64,000 nt of DNA from Bacillus nakamurai (GCF_001584325.1 NZ_LSAZ01000013.1:101469-165468); one strand, 5' to 3'. Shown: positions 8,366-17,033, counted from the stretch's first letter. Notes: generated from the sequence alone by a model not told the origin. Made by a program: numbers and translations.

Positions 8366-8607
8366 CTCTTTCTCGGTGAGGTAGAGGTTGCGCTTGATGA
8401 TGAGTCGCACATGCCAGGCTGACAGGGGCCGCAAAACATGTGTTAAAGGCATCAGCGCCGAAGTGTAAAGAATGCCGATCCTTCTTTATGCTGGGACTGT
8501 ATCTGAATAAGTGCAGGACTGCCGCGTGCTTTTTCGCGGAGGGCTATCCGGAGATCAAGGGTGTGTGTGTTTCTTTAAGCATGGACTTTTGTTCAGGCTT
8601 TTTTTGT
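8366..8607 (+). ncRNA. Lysine riboswitch (L-box) with terminator
   Basis: The leader of lysP contains the L-box hallmarks: GAGGTAGAGGTTGCGC near 8378, a GATGAGTCGCA stretch, and the long five-helix aptamer ending around 8555. It is followed by an imperfect hairpin AGCATGGAC-TTTT-GTTCAGGCT and TTTTTTT (8578-8606), the expression platform. Lysine binding should favour the terminator and switch off the permease. Exact helix limits need a covariance model. Confidence 0.87.
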
Positions 8608-8664
8608 GTATAAATGTGGTCTCGGGGTCTGGTCCTTACGAATGAATAATGTGGAGGTACTGGA

Positions 8665-10077
8665 ATGGAACAGACGAAAAAATGGGGTTTTTGGTTATTA
8701 ACGGCATTTGTCGTAGGGAATATGGTAGGTTCGGGCATCTTTTCGCTGCCGAGCTCGCTTGCGGCCATCGCGAGTCCGCTCGGCGCTGCATCAGCATGGC
8801 TCTTAACGGGAGCCGGCGTTTTAATGATCGCGCTTGTTTTCGGGCACTTATCCATCCGTAAGCCTGAGCTGACGGCCGGCCCGCAAAGCTATGCAAGAGC
8901 GCTGTTTAACGATCCGAAAAAAGGCAACGCCGCCGGATTTACAATGGTTTGGGGATATTGGGTGGCGAGCTGGATCAGCAACGTGGCGATCATCACGAGC
9001 CTTGCCGGTTATTTAACGTCGTTTTTCCCGATCTTGACGGATAAGCGCGACATGTTTTCAATCGGCAGCCAGACGGTGACGCTCGGCCAGCTTTTGACGT
9101 TTGCCGTATGTACGGTTTTATTGTGGGGCACTCATACGATTCTCGTTTCCAGCATTAACGGTGCGAGTAAGTTAAATTTCATAACGACGTTTTCAAAAGT
9201 GTTAGGATTTATCTTTTTTATCATTGCAGGTTTGTTTGTGTTTCAAACGTCGTTTTTTGATCATTTTTATTTTCCCGTTCAAAGCGCACCTCATACAGTT
9301 GACGGAATCGGCGGCCAAATTCACAATGCGGCGATTTCAACATTATGGGCATTCGTGGGAATTGAATCGGCCGTTATTTTATCAGGCCGCGCGAGCTCAC
9401 AGCGTGACGTCAAACGCGCGACTATTACCGGCTTGTTAATCGCGCTGAGCATCTATATCATCGTCACATTGATTACGATGGGGGTGCTTCCGCATGATAA
9501 GCTTGTCGGCTCGGAAAAACCGTTTGTTGACGTGCTGTATGCGATTGTCGGCAGCGCGGGAAGCATCATTATGGCAATTTTGGCCATCCTTTGCTTGTTC
9601 GGAACAATGCTCGGATGGATTCTGCTCGGTTCCGAGGTACCGTATCAAGCGGCGAAATCTGGCGACTTTCCCGCAGTTTTTGCGAAAACAAATAAACAGG
9701 GCAGTCCGGTTGTTGCGCTTATCGTAACGAACGTGATGTCTCAGATCTTTATCTTTTCGGTGATTTCCCGGACGATTAGTGACGCGTTTACATTTTTGAC
9801 GACGGCGGCGACGCTCGCATACTTGATTCCATACCTTGTATCGGCCATCTACAGCCTGAAGCTCATATGGAAAGGCGAGACGTATGATCAGCTGAAGGGT
9901 TCAAGAGTGAAGGACGGCATTATCGCTATTCTCGCCTGCGTATACTCTTTATACGTGATTGTGACCGGAACTGCCGATTTAACGACCTTTATTCTCGGCA
10001 TCGGGCTGTTTTTCGTCGGATTGATATTATATCCGTTTGTGTCAAAGAAATTTATCAGAGGCAAACAGACGGTATGA
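8665..10077 (+). CDS. lysP: Lysine permease of the APC superfamily (LysP/YvsH)
   Basis: 470 aa with 12-13 membrane segments. Family motifs for basic-amino-acid/polyamine antiporters are visible: TAFVVGNMVGSGIFSLPSSL in the first helix (unwound GSG substrate site) and FVGIESAVILSGRA in helix 6. The lysine riboswitch directly upstream argues strongly that lysine is the transported amino acid. Membrane protein, monocistronic. The ATG follows GTGGAGGTACTGGA. The older name is yvsH. Whether it works as importer or as an exchanger cannot be told from sequence. Confidence 0.88.
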   Translation: MEQTKKWGFWLLTAFVVGNMVGSGIFSLPSSLAAIASPLGAASAWLLTGAGVLMIALVFGHLSIRKPELTAGPQSYARALFNDPKKGNAAGFTMVWGYWVASWISNVAIITSLAGYLTSFFPILTDKRDMFSIGSQTVTLGQLLTFAVCTVLLWGTHTILVSSINGASKLNFITTFSKVLGFIFFIIAGLFVFQTSFFDHFYFPVQSAPHTVDGIGGQIHNAAISTLWAFVGIESAVILSGRASSQRDVKRATITGLLIALSIYIIVTLITMGVLPHDKLVGSEKPFVDVLYAIVGSAGSIIMAILAILCLFGTMLGWILLGSEVPYQAAKSGDFPAVFAKTNKQGSPVVALIVTNVMSQIFIFSVISRTISDAFTFLTTAATLAYLIPYLVSAIYSLKLIWKGETYDQLKGSRVKDGIIAILACVYSLYVIVTGTADLTTFILGIGLFFVGLILYPFVSKKFIRGKQTV

Positions 10078-10114
10078 AAAAAAGACACTTCACAGATGTG
10101 AGGTGTCTTTTTGT
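10076..10114. terminator. Bidirectional terminator between lysP and the methyltransferase
   Basis: AAAAAGACAC / GTGTCTTTTT inverted repeat around a small internal loop. It serves both convergent genes. Confidence 0.88.
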
Positions 10115-10120
10115 ATCGGC

Positions 10121-11035
10121 TTATTTTTTTACAGCGTGAATATAATGAATCGTTTCAAATGCTGACAAATAGTCCGTACGATTTCGAAAGAAAAGGTCAT
10201 GGATTGCAGACGGCGATAAATGTTCGTAAATGAGTAAACCTGATGCTTCTGACATTTTCTCGATTTCATCATAGGTAAAACATGACTTCATTGGTTCTCC
10301 GCTCGCTGAAGCCATTTGTACCATATGTTCAACTCTGTCAGACATCCCTTTTTCTTCAAAGAGTTTTTCGTCCGCATAATCAAACACGATAGAACTTCCT
10401 GCCGGGACTTGGGCAAATAAGTGATTGATTAAGCGTGCAATGTCCTCCTTCGCTACATAATAAGAAACGCCCAAAAGGCTGAAAAAGGTTTTTTTGCAGC
10501 CAAATCCATGCTCTTGTAGCTGTTTGAAAGAAAACGTATCGGTGAAGTCCATCGGAACAAAGTGAAGATGGCTCGGAATGCTAAAACCAGCAGCTTCCAG
10601 CCTGTTTATTTTACATTCCTGTGAAGCCGGGTGATCAATTTCAAATATGTCTAAGCTGTTTTCCAATTCCGGATGCCGGAAACAAAACGTATCCATCCCG
10701 GCTCCAAGTATGACATACTGCCTTGCTCCTAACATCACTTCGTTAAGCAATGCTTTTTCACAATACGCGGCACGTGCTAAGGGTGTTGGAGAAAGCTGGA
10801 CTTGGGTAATCCATTTCAGAATTTCTTCCGGATCATCCTGAAACCGTTGAGCAATATCTTTGCTGAAAAACTGTATACCTTGGATCATATGATCTTTGAT
10901 GTCTGAGAACTCTTTTTGGGAAATGAGATCCTGGGCGATAAAATCATCAAAAATTTTCGGACGATCGTATTTACTGTGATAGGCCCGCCCAAAAGCTGAT
11001 ATTAAGGAAGTTACACTCGATTCATTTTGCTTCAT
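10121..11035 (-). CDS. Class I SAM-dependent methyltransferase (LCM/PPM1-like family)
   Basis: 304 aa from ATG at 11033-11035, which has GGAGG nine bases upstream; a longer in-frame extension runs through a terminator hairpin and is not real coding. The SAM site is clear: YVILGAGMDTFCFRHP (motif I) and FEIDHPASQE (motif II acidic loop). Both are typical of the leucine-carboxyl-methyltransferase-like family (TIGR00027/PF04072) that includes many secondary-metabolite O-methyltransferases. Substrate unknown. In the B. subtilis order I recall, lysP and fhuD are adjacent, so this gene looks like an accessory insertion. Its leader carries tandem promoters and a terminator. Confidence 0.82.
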   Translation of the reverse strand: MKQNESSVTSLISAFGRAYHSKYDRPKIFDDFIAQDLISQKEFSDIKDHMIQGIQFFSKDIAQRFQDDPEEILKWITQVQLSPTPLARAAYCEKALLNEVMLGARQYVILGAGMDTFCFRHPELENSLDIFEIDHPASQECKINRLEAAGFSIPSHLHFVPMDFTDTFSFKQLQEHGFGCKKTFFSLLGVSYYVAKEDIARLINHLFAQVPAGSSIVFDYADEKLFEEKGMSDRVEHMVQMASASGEPMKSCFTYDEIEKMSEASGLLIYEHLSPSAIHDLFFRNRTDYLSAFETIHYIHAVKK

Positions 11036-11053
11036 GCTATTCATCCTCCATAT

Positions 11054-11088
11054 AAAAAAATAAGATTCCCCCGACCGGGAGAATCTTA
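11054..11088 (-). terminator. Terminator/attenuator hairpin in the methyltransferase leader
   Basis: On the minus strand TAAGATTCTCCC pairs with GGGGGAATCTTA (one mismatch, 4-base loop), then TTTTTTT. It lies between the promoters and the GGAGG of the methyltransferase, so it would end transcripts before the gene unless bypassed. Confidence 0.75.
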
Positions 11089-11143
11089 TTATACACGTTG
11101 ATCCAAATTTGTAAATTTTAGCATAAATAAATTTCTTTGTCAA
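11088..11143 (-). promoter_or_regulatory. Two overlapping sigma-A promoters of the methyltransferase gene
   Basis: P1: TTGACA (11138-11143), 17-base spacer, TAAAAT (11115-11120). P2: TTTACA (11110-11115), 16-base spacer, TATAAT (11088-11093). The P1 -10 and the P2 -35 share a base. A P2 transcript would start near 11081, inside the left arm of the terminator stem, and so should not form it; a P1 transcript would. Confidence 0.65.
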
Positions 11144-11153
11144 GATATTTACG

Positions 11154-11182
11154 GAAAAAGAGCCGCTGTTTTAGCGGCTCTC
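11154..11182 (-). terminator. Terminator of fhuD
   Basis: On the minus strand GAGCCGCTAAAACAGCGGCTC followed by TTTTT, four bases past the fhuD stop. Confidence 0.9.
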
Positions 11183-11185
11183 CGG

Positions 11186-12121
11186 TTACTTCGTTAAACT
11201 TTTCGTCATGTAGTCAAGCTGGCCCTCAAGTGAGATCGGATCAGAGAAATAGAAGCCGATCGGGTCAATATGGTACACATGCTTTTGTTTCACGGCATCG
11301 AGGTTTTTCCAAATCGGGCTGTCGAGTACGCCTGTGTCGCCGCCCGCCTGCCACGGTCCCATAAAGATATAGTCTCCGGCGAAGTCAGGAAGTTTTTCAA
11401 GTGAAATGCTGGCATAGCCAGGTCCTTGATTAATAGCTTTTTCCTTCGTCAGCTTTGTAGCATTGAGCCCCAGTTTGTCGTAAATGATGCTTCCGCCCCG
11501 GCCGAAGTCTTTACCGAATACGTAAATATCTTTGCCGTTTGTCTGCATAATGGAGATGGTTTTCGAGCCGACCGCTTTATGAACCTTTGTTTTAGCGGCT
11601 GCGGTTTTTTTATCCCATTCGGCGAGCCATTTGTCGGCTTTATCTTCCGTGCCTGTCATTTTCGCAAATTCTTTGAACTGGTCTATGTTGTTCAGCTTGT
11701 CATATTTGATGGCAACCGTCGGAGCGATTTTTTCAAGTTTTTCTATATCTGCGCCCTGTGTCGTCCAGACGACGATTAAATCAGGCTTTAAGTCGACGAT
11801 TTTTTCAACGGATGTGCCGTCGCCGATATTTGTAACGCCCTTTGTTTTTCCTTTGTAGTAAGGGTTTTTAAATACGTTTTCCGGCGCGCCGACAACGTTG
11901 ATGCCGAGCTGTTTAAAGTCGCCGTAGTAGCCGTCAGCCATGACGACGACCCGTTTCGGATGCTTCGGAATTTTGATATTGCCGTTTTCGGCTTTATATG
12001 TGACGGTTTCTTCTTTTTGAGAAGAACCTTTCGTGTCTGATGAATTTCCGCAGGCGGCCAAAGCGGCGATGAGCAATACGGCAATGAGCGCTGCGCCGAT
12101 CTTCTTGTATGTATAGAACAT
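11186..12121 (-). CDS. fhuD: Ferrichrome-binding lipoprotein FhuD
   Basis: 311 aa. Lipoprotein signal with lipobox ALAAC (Cys near residue 24), then the two-lobed Fe3+-siderophore binding fold. Family landmarks: HPKRVVVMADGYYGDFKQLG, VEKIVDLKPDLIVVWT and a C-terminal WKNLDAVKQKHVYHIDP. It captures ferric hydroxamate siderophores outside the membrane and docks on FhuB/FhuG. Divergent from fhuBGC, sharing a promoter region with two Fur boxes. The ferrichrome assignment rests on synteny with the B. subtilis fhu locus beside yvsH. Confidence 0.88.
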   Translation of the reverse strand: MFYTYKKIGAALIAVLLIAALAACGNSSDTKGSSQKEETVTYKAENGNIKIPKHPKRVVVMADGYYGDFKQLGINVVGAPENVFKNPYYKGKTKGVTNIGDGTSVEKIVDLKPDLIVVWTTQGADIEKLEKIAPTVAIKYDKLNNIDQFKEFAKMTGTEDKADKWLAEWDKKTAAAKTKVHKAVGSKTISIMQTNGKDIYVFGKDFGRGGSIIYDKLGLNATKLTKEKAINQGPGYASISLEKLPDFAGDYIFMGPWQAGGDTGVLDSPIWKNLDAVKQKHVYHIDPIGFYFSDPISLEGQLDYMTKSLTK

Positions 12122-12151
12122 CTGTCATTCCCTCTTTCATAGATTATGGGT

Positions 12152-12170
12152 GATAAAGAGAATCATTATC
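12152..12170. promoter_or_regulatory. Fur box of fhuD
   Basis: GATAAAGAGAATCATTATC matches 17 of 19 positions of the Fur consensus GATAATGATAATCATTATC. It lies about 30 bases upstream of the fhuD start and predicts iron repression. Confidence 0.8.
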
Positions 12171-12248
12171 AATGTGATTATATCATTGCGGTTTCAGAGA
12201 AGCACGCTATTTTTTAAAGAAATCTTTCTTTTTTATATGAATTTAGTC

Positions 12249-12304
12249 CTTACAAGGGAAGGTAAAGATGCTATACTGAAAAAAGTCATTGATAATCATT
12301 ATCA
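12249..12304 (+). promoter_or_regulatory. fhuBGC promoter with a perfect Fur box
   Basis: A -35-like CTTACA (12249-12254), a 17-base spacer and TATACT (12272-12277), followed by TGATAATCATTATCA (12290-12304), an exact 7-1-7 Fur box at the expected transcription start. Confidence 0.8.
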
Positions 12305-12333
12305 CTATTGTCGTTTTGAGAAAGGAAGAACGA

Positions 12334-13401
12334 GTGTTGGGTCTATTGAAAAAGAAACAGACAATGACGGCTCAAGGTGCTTCAGGGAGCGAAATTCAGT
12401 GGACGGCGCGTTCCTTCAGAGCGGTCATTTTGCTTTGTGCAGGTATTGCCGTCTTACTGATCGGCGCAGCTCTTTCCGTTTCTGTCGGGGCTGCTGACAT
12501 TCATCTTCGGACGGTGTGGGATGCTCTCTTTCACTTTCAGCCGCAAAATACATCCCATCAGATCGTACGTGATCTGAGGCTGCCGAGAACTGCCGCTGCC
12601 GCTTTGGTCGGGGCTTTTTTAGCTGTGTCCGGGGCTATTATGCAAGGGCTGACGCGAAACCCGCTGGCTGAGCCTTCCATTATGGGAGTGACATCAGGGT
12701 CAGGATTTGCAATCGCTTTGGCGTTTGCTTTTTTTCCGGCATTGTCTGCCGCCGGGCTTGTATTATGGTCCTTCGCTGGTGCGGGCATCGGGGCTCTGGC
12801 GGTTTTTGGCATCGGCATGTTTTCTAAAGGCGGGCTGACACCGGTGAAGCTTGCGCTGGCCGGTACGGCCGTCGGCTATTTTTTAACGGGGCTGTCAAGC
12901 GCGATTGCGATCCGTTTCGATGTCGCCCAAGATGTGAAGTTTTGGTATGCCGGCGGAGTCGCATCCGTGAAATGGCAGGGCGTGCAGCTGCTTTTGGTTG
13001 TCGGGGCCGTTGGATTGGTGCTCGCATTTCTCATTGCGCGTTCAGTAACGGTGCTCAGTTTAGGGGAGGAGCTGGCCAAGGGGCTCGGGCAATACACAGC
13101 GCTCGTGAAAGTCGTCGGAATGCTTGTCGTCGTCCTGTTAACGGGCGTTTCTGTCTCAGTCGCCGGAGCCATTTCCTTTATCGGCCTGGTCATTCCGCAT
13201 ATCACCCGTTTTTTGGTCGGGGTTGATTACAGGTGGATTATTCCTTGTTCAGCGGTTTTCGGCGCTGTCCTGCTTGTGTTCAGTGATATTGCTGCAAGAC
13301 TCGTGAATGCGCCGTTTGAAACACCGGTCGGCGCTTTGACCGCCCTCATCGGCGTTCCCTTTTTCTTTTATTTGGCGCGCAGGGAAAGGAGAGGGCTGTA
13401 A
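12334..13401 (+). CDS. fhuB: Ferrichrome ABC transporter permease FhuB
   Basis: 355 aa from GTG at 12334 (TTG at 12337 is equally possible); AAAGGAAG lies 5-8 bases upstream. An in-frame extension to 12289 overlaps the Fur box and is unlikely. FecCD-family permease with about ten membrane helices. Motifs: RLPRTAAAALVGAFLAVSGA, GLTRNPLAEPSIMGVTSGSG and the ATPase-contact loop region GLVIPHITRFLVG. It imports ferric hydroxamates with FhuG and FhuC. Overlaps fhuG by one base (TAATG). Confidence 0.87.
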   Translation: MLGLLKKKQTMTAQGASGSEIQWTARSFRAVILLCAGIAVLLIGAALSVSVGAADIHLRTVWDALFHFQPQNTSHQIVRDLRLPRTAAAALVGAFLAVSGAIMQGLTRNPLAEPSIMGVTSGSGFAIALAFAFFPALSAAGLVLWSFAGAGIGALAVFGIGMFSKGGLTPVKLALAGTAVGYFLTGLSSAIAIRFDVAQDVKFWYAGGVASVKWQGVQLLLVVGAVGLVLAFLIARSVTVLSLGEELAKGLGQYTALVKVVGMLVVVLLTGVSVSVAGAISFIGLVIPHITRFLVGVDYRWIIPCSAVFGAVLLVFSDIAARLVNAPFETPVGALTALIGVPFFFYLARRERRGL

Positions 13402-14411
13402 TGAAAACAAAAACGAAAAAACCGCTGGCCGTTATGGCCGTTACGTTTCTTCTTATATTAATCGTCTTTTTTATCAGCTTAAACATGGGCGTCATCCGCA
13501 TCGCTCCTTTAGAGACGATTCGTGTCTTTTTCGGACAGGGAGACGCCCGCGACCAGCTTGTTTTATTTGAATTCAGATTGCCGCGAATGGTGCTGTCCTT
13601 ATTGGTCGGCGCCGGAATTGCTGCGGCAGGCGCGATTTTTCAAAGCGTCTCTCAAAATGATTTGGCGGAGCCCGGAATTCTCGGCATTAATGCCGGGGCT
13701 TCCCTGTCCGTTGTACTGTTTATTTTCTTTTTCCAGGGGACCGCTGCTGATTTAAGCATGTTCAGCACGTGGCTGCTGCCGGTAAGTGCGTTGGCCGGAG
13801 CCTTTCTCGCCGCTCTTCTCATCTATGTCCTGGCCTGGAAAAAAGGAGTCTCGCCGGTTCGGCTCATTTTAGTCGGGATTGGCGTAAATGCGGGATTTAA
13901 CGCTCTATTGCTGATTTTCCAGCTGAAAATGGCGCCGCAAGACTTCATGCAGGCGCTGGTGTGGATTTCCGGCTCGATTTGGAATGCCAATTGGAAGATG
14001 GTGCTGTCCATTTTGCCGTGGCTTTTGATTCTTTTGCCGTTCAGCCTCTATAAAGCCCGGTATTTAAATGTGCTCCAGCTTGGAGATCAGCTGGCAACGG
14101 GGCTTGGAACAGCGGTTGAAAAGGAACGGCGCATTTTGCTGATTGCTGCCGTTGCGCTGGCCGCTTCATGCGTCGCTACTGCTGGCGGAATCGCATTTCT
14201 CGGCTTGATTGCGCCGCATTTGGCAAGAAGGCTTACAGGCCCGCGCCATCAAACGCTTATCCCCGTTTCCGCTTTAATCGGCGCGTTTTTATTTCTGCTG
14301 GCTGATACGCTGGCGAGAAATGTACTCGCTCCGTCGGAGGTTCCGGTCGGTTTGGTGATTTCCGTGCTCGGAGCGCCGTATTTTATTTATTTGCTGATGA
14401 AAACGAAATAA
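13401..14411 (+). CDS. fhuG: Ferrichrome ABC transporter permease FhuG
   Basis: 336 aa FecCD-type permease, partner of FhuB. Characteristic segments: FRLPRMVLSLLVGAGIAAAG, DLAEPGILGINAGASL and FLGLIAPHLARRLTGPRHQ, the cytoplasmic loop contacting the ATPase. About nine or ten membrane helices. It is coupled to fhuB through the overlapping TAATG, with GGAAAGGAGAGG just before the start, and is followed by fhuC after 18 bases. Confidence 0.88.
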   Translation: MKTKTKKPLAVMAVTFLLILIVFFISLNMGVIRIAPLETIRVFFGQGDARDQLVLFEFRLPRMVLSLLVGAGIAAAGAIFQSVSQNDLAEPGILGINAGASLSVVLFIFFFQGTAADLSMFSTWLLPVSALAGAFLAALLIYVLAWKKGVSPVRLILVGIGVNAGFNALLLIFQLKMAPQDFMQALVWISGSIWNANWKMVLSILPWLLILLPFSLYKARYLNVLQLGDQLATGLGTAVEKERRILLIAAVALAASCVATAGGIAFLGLIAPHLARRLTGPRHQTLIPVSALIGAFLFLLADTLARNVLAPSEVPVGLVISVLGAPYFIYLLMKTK

Positions 14412-14429
14412 AGGAGGGAGACTGCTGCG

Positions 14430-15233
14430 ATGAACTCATTATTGGCAGAACAGCTTACTGTCGGTTATGGCGACCGTTTGATTGCGAAAGACTTGCATAT
14501 CGCCATACCAAAGGGAAAAATCACAACGTTAATCGGTCCTAACGGCTGCGGAAAATCGACGGTTCTTAAAACGATGTCCAGAATCATGCGTCCGAAAACG
14601 GGCGCCGTCTATTTAAACGGACAGGCGATCATGAAAATGTCTACGAAGGATATAGCGAAGGAAATGGCGATCCTTCCGCAGACGCCTGAAGCGCCGAGCG
14701 GGCTGACCGTATACGAACTTGTCTCCTACGGCAGGTTCCCGCATCAGTCCGGAATGGGGCGCCTGAGTGAAAAAGACCGCGAAATGATCAAGTGGGCCCT
14801 TGAGGAGACGGGAATGGCCTCCTTTCACGACCGTCCGATCGAGGTGCTATCAGGAGGACAGCGGCAGCGTGTATGGATTGCCATGGCGCTTGCTCAAGAA
14901 ACAGAGCTGCTTCTTCTCGATGAACCGACCACATATCTAGATCTTGCCCATCAGCTTGAAATTTTGCAGCTGCTGGATAAATTAAATAAAGAACAGGGCC
15001 GCACCATTTTGATGGTTATTCATGATTTGAACCATGCCGCACGTTTTTCCCATTATATGATCGCGCTTAAAAAAGGGCGGGTCATGAAGGAAGGGACTGC
15101 GGAGGAAGTCATGACACCCGGCATTTTGGAAGAGGTCTTTCATATTGACGCGCAAATCGTAAAAGATCCGCGCACGAACAAACCCGTTTGCTTAACCTAC
15201 GATTTAATCGAGCATGAAAGCGTAACGGTGTAA
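14430..15233 (+). CDS. fhuC: Ferrichrome ABC transporter ATPase FhuC
   Basis: 267 aa ABC ATPase of the iron-siderophore class. Walker A GPNGCGKST (residues 36-44), Q-loop AILPQTPEAP, signature LSGGQRQRVW, Walker B LLLLDEPTTYLD and the switch His in VIHDLNHA. It drives FhuBG; YusV at 47 kb is a close homologue serving other siderophore systems. Last gene of fhuBGC, ending at a terminator. Confidence 0.9.
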   Translation: MNSLLAEQLTVGYGDRLIAKDLHIAIPKGKITTLIGPNGCGKSTVLKTMSRIMRPKTGAVYLNGQAIMKMSTKDIAKEMAILPQTPEAPSGLTVYELVSYGRFPHQSGMGRLSEKDREMIKWALEETGMASFHDRPIEVLSGGQRQRVWIAMALAQETELLLLDEPTTYLDLAHQLEILQLLDKLNKEQGRTILMVIHDLNHAARFSHYMIALKKGRVMKEGTAEEVMTPGILEEVFHIDAQIVKDPRTNKPVCLTYDLIEHESVTV

Positions 15234-15235
15234 CG

Positions 15236-15268
15236 CAAAAAACGCAGCCATCCGGCCTGCGTTTTTTT
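15236..15268. terminator. Terminator between fhuC and yvrL
   Basis: AACGCAG...CTGCGTT stem with an A-run before and T7 after. It serves the convergent genes fhuC and yvrL. Confidence 0.85.
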
Positions 15269-15686
15269 AGTGTTCCCGTGTGTTTTTATGGCCGGAAAAG
15301 CATTTATCCAAAACAAAAAAAACAGCGGCTACAATCAGCTCCTCCGTCGTCGACAGCCAAATGTCCCCAACCAGCTCATCTGTCATATAGGCGGTCATCC
15401 AGAGAAATAACAGCTGCACGGTGCTTGCTAAAAGGATAAAAGACAGCCTGCCCGTTTGAAAAAAAGTGAAGCTATGTATCATCAGCCGCTCAAGCGGTTC
15501 AAAGCATAATCCGAGAAAGATAAAAAGCACGGCAAAAAGCAGGACGTACGCAATTGATCCATAGCTTGTCCCGGCTAAAGAAAACACTGTCATCATTACG
15601 ATAAAATAACCGAATAATACGGCTGCCGCAGCTGCTGTATATTGAAGCACTTGAAGAAGAAACACTTTCGGGGTTTGAGTGATCAT
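15267..15686 (-). CDS. yvrL: YvrL, membrane regulator of SigO
   Basis: 139 aa with about four hydrophobic segments (residues ~10-35, 43-65, 80-100, 105-128) and short charged ends (GHKNTREH). No catalytic motif. In B. subtilis YvrL lies downstream of oxdC and is reported to restrain the SigO-RsoA sigma factor; that role is carried over by synteny. The same oxdC-yvrL order is present here, separated by 66 bases holding a hairpin. Confidence 0.78.
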   Translation of the reverse strand: MITQTPKVFLLQVLQYTAAAAAVLFGYFIVMMTVFSLAGTSYGSIAYVLLFAVLFIFLGLCFEPLERLMIHSFTFFQTGRLSFILLASTVQLLFLWMTAYMTDELVGDIWLSTTEELIVAAVFFVLDKCFSGHKNTREH

Positions 15687-15715
15687 CAGTTCAGCTCCTT
15701 TTCACACAGAGGAAA

Positions 15716-15739
15716 CTTGCAGAGGCGGAACTCTGCAAG
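15716..15739 (-). terminator. Hairpin between oxdC and yvrL
   Basis: CTTGCAGAG...CTCTGCAAG is a strong stem but is followed on the minus strand only by TTTCC. It may be a partial terminator or a processing/stability element lowering yvrL relative to oxdC. Confidence 0.45.
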
Positions 15740-15752
15740 TCCATTTGTGTCT

Positions 15753-16913
15753 TTATTTTTTCTTTTTCACAACAGGATGTTTTTCTTTTGAAAGGATATC
15801 CGTAAAGTCTTTGCCTAATTCAAGGTGCTGCTGAACGAATGTCTCAGGAAGCATGGCGAGCCATTGGTTCAGTGACACATCGGCATAGTGATCATCCTTA
15901 AAGATTTCTAAGAAGACAAGCGGCTCATCTCCAAGGTTCTCAACATAGTGGCCCATCGCGAATGGAACGTAACCGACATCGCCCGCCTGATAGTTAAAGG
16001 TTCTCGCATGGCCGTCAGAAGCAAACACCGTCATACGCGCTTTGCCGGAAATATAATATTGCCATTCATGCGTATTCGGATGCCAGTGCAACTCCCTCAT
16101 TGCGCCGGGTTCTACAACAACGAGCGCGGAAGCAATTGTTTTTGACACTTTGAAGTTTGCAGAATCGGCGATATATACTTTACCGCCGTCTGTTTCCGCA
16201 GTCGGCCCTTCATCAAGCAGACGGTACGTGAATGGGTAAGGCGGTTCGCCGTTCGGCCCTTCTGTAATATCATCCTTCAGGCAGCCCGGAACCGGTTCTT
16301 CAAAGATATATTTTTCTTTCGCCGGAAGATTAGCAAGCTCTTTCTCCGTTACCCCGAAGTTATTCGCGATGACATCCAAAGGCGTATGGGCAAGCCAGTC
16401 TGTTAATTGGAACGTACTATTTTCAGAGAATGACCCGTCATCAAAGACAAGCAGGAATTCACAGCCTTCTTTAAGCCCCTGAATGGAGTGGGGAAGACCT
16501 GACGGGAAGTACCATAAATCCCCTTCCTTCACATCATCGATAAAGCTGCGGCCTTGTTCATCAACAATGGTAATGCGCGCTTTCCCTGTCATCATATAAG
16601 CCCATTCCGCTTCCTTATGCCAGTGAAGCTCGCGAATCGCCCCTGGTTTTAAACGCATGTTGACAGAAGCCAGATTTTTTGAGATCGGCAGCTCGCGCAC
16701 GGTTACCTCACGGGCGTAACCGCCTTTTTCTAACCGGTTGTGAACATCTGAGAACGAGAATTTCATGTTGTCGACTGTACCGTGATCTGTTTCCGGCGGC
16801 ACCAGCATATCAGGGTTTTGGCGGTCCCTTTCAAGGTTTCGGGGAATGGTGACTGTAGCCCCTTTGTCTCCTCTGATCGGCTGCGGGATATTGCCGTTGT
16901 TTTCTTTTGACAT
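15753..16913 (-). CDS. oxdC: Oxalate decarboxylase OxdC
   Basis: 386 aa bicupin, the normal length for OxdC. Two Mn-binding cupin domains show the ligand motifs ELHWHKEAEW (about residue 95) and ELHWHPNTHEW (about residue 273). The flexible lid carrying the catalytic glutamate, SFSENSTFQ, has the SENS form that separates decarboxylase from oxidase. It converts oxalate to formate and CO2, an acid-stress enzyme. No signal peptide. In B. subtilis it is transcribed by SigO-RsoA, which is encoded just upstream here. Confidence 0.94.
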   Translation of the reverse strand: MSKENNGNIPQPIRGDKGATVTIPRNLERDRQNPDMLVPPETDHGTVDNMKFSFSDVHNRLEKGGYAREVTVRELPISKNLASVNMRLKPGAIRELHWHKEAEWAYMMTGKARITIVDEQGRSFIDDVKEGDLWYFPSGLPHSIQGLKEGCEFLLVFDDGSFSENSTFQLTDWLAHTPLDVIANNFGVTEKELANLPAKEKYIFEEPVPGCLKDDITEGPNGEPPYPFTYRLLDEGPTAETDGGKVYIADSANFKVSKTIASALVVVEPGAMRELHWHPNTHEWQYYISGKARMTVFASDGHARTFNYQAGDVGYVPFAMGHYVENLGDEPLVFLEIFKDDHYADVSLNQWLAMLPETFVQQHLELGKDFTDILSKEKHPVVKKKK

Positions 16914-17033
16914 GTAAATCGTCCCCTCTCAAACTATGTTTTTTTGCCAGAAAGAGAATGTGAAAGGCCTTTCGTTTTCCCTTCTGCTTAGTTAAGTGAT
17001 GCGTTCCGATGAAAAGTCAACTTCGTTCGAAAA

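Noticed and set aside
11036..11143. 36-residue N-terminal extension of the methyltransferase
   Set aside because: It would translate through promoter elements and a terminator hairpin, and the only good ribosome site serves the ATG at 11035.
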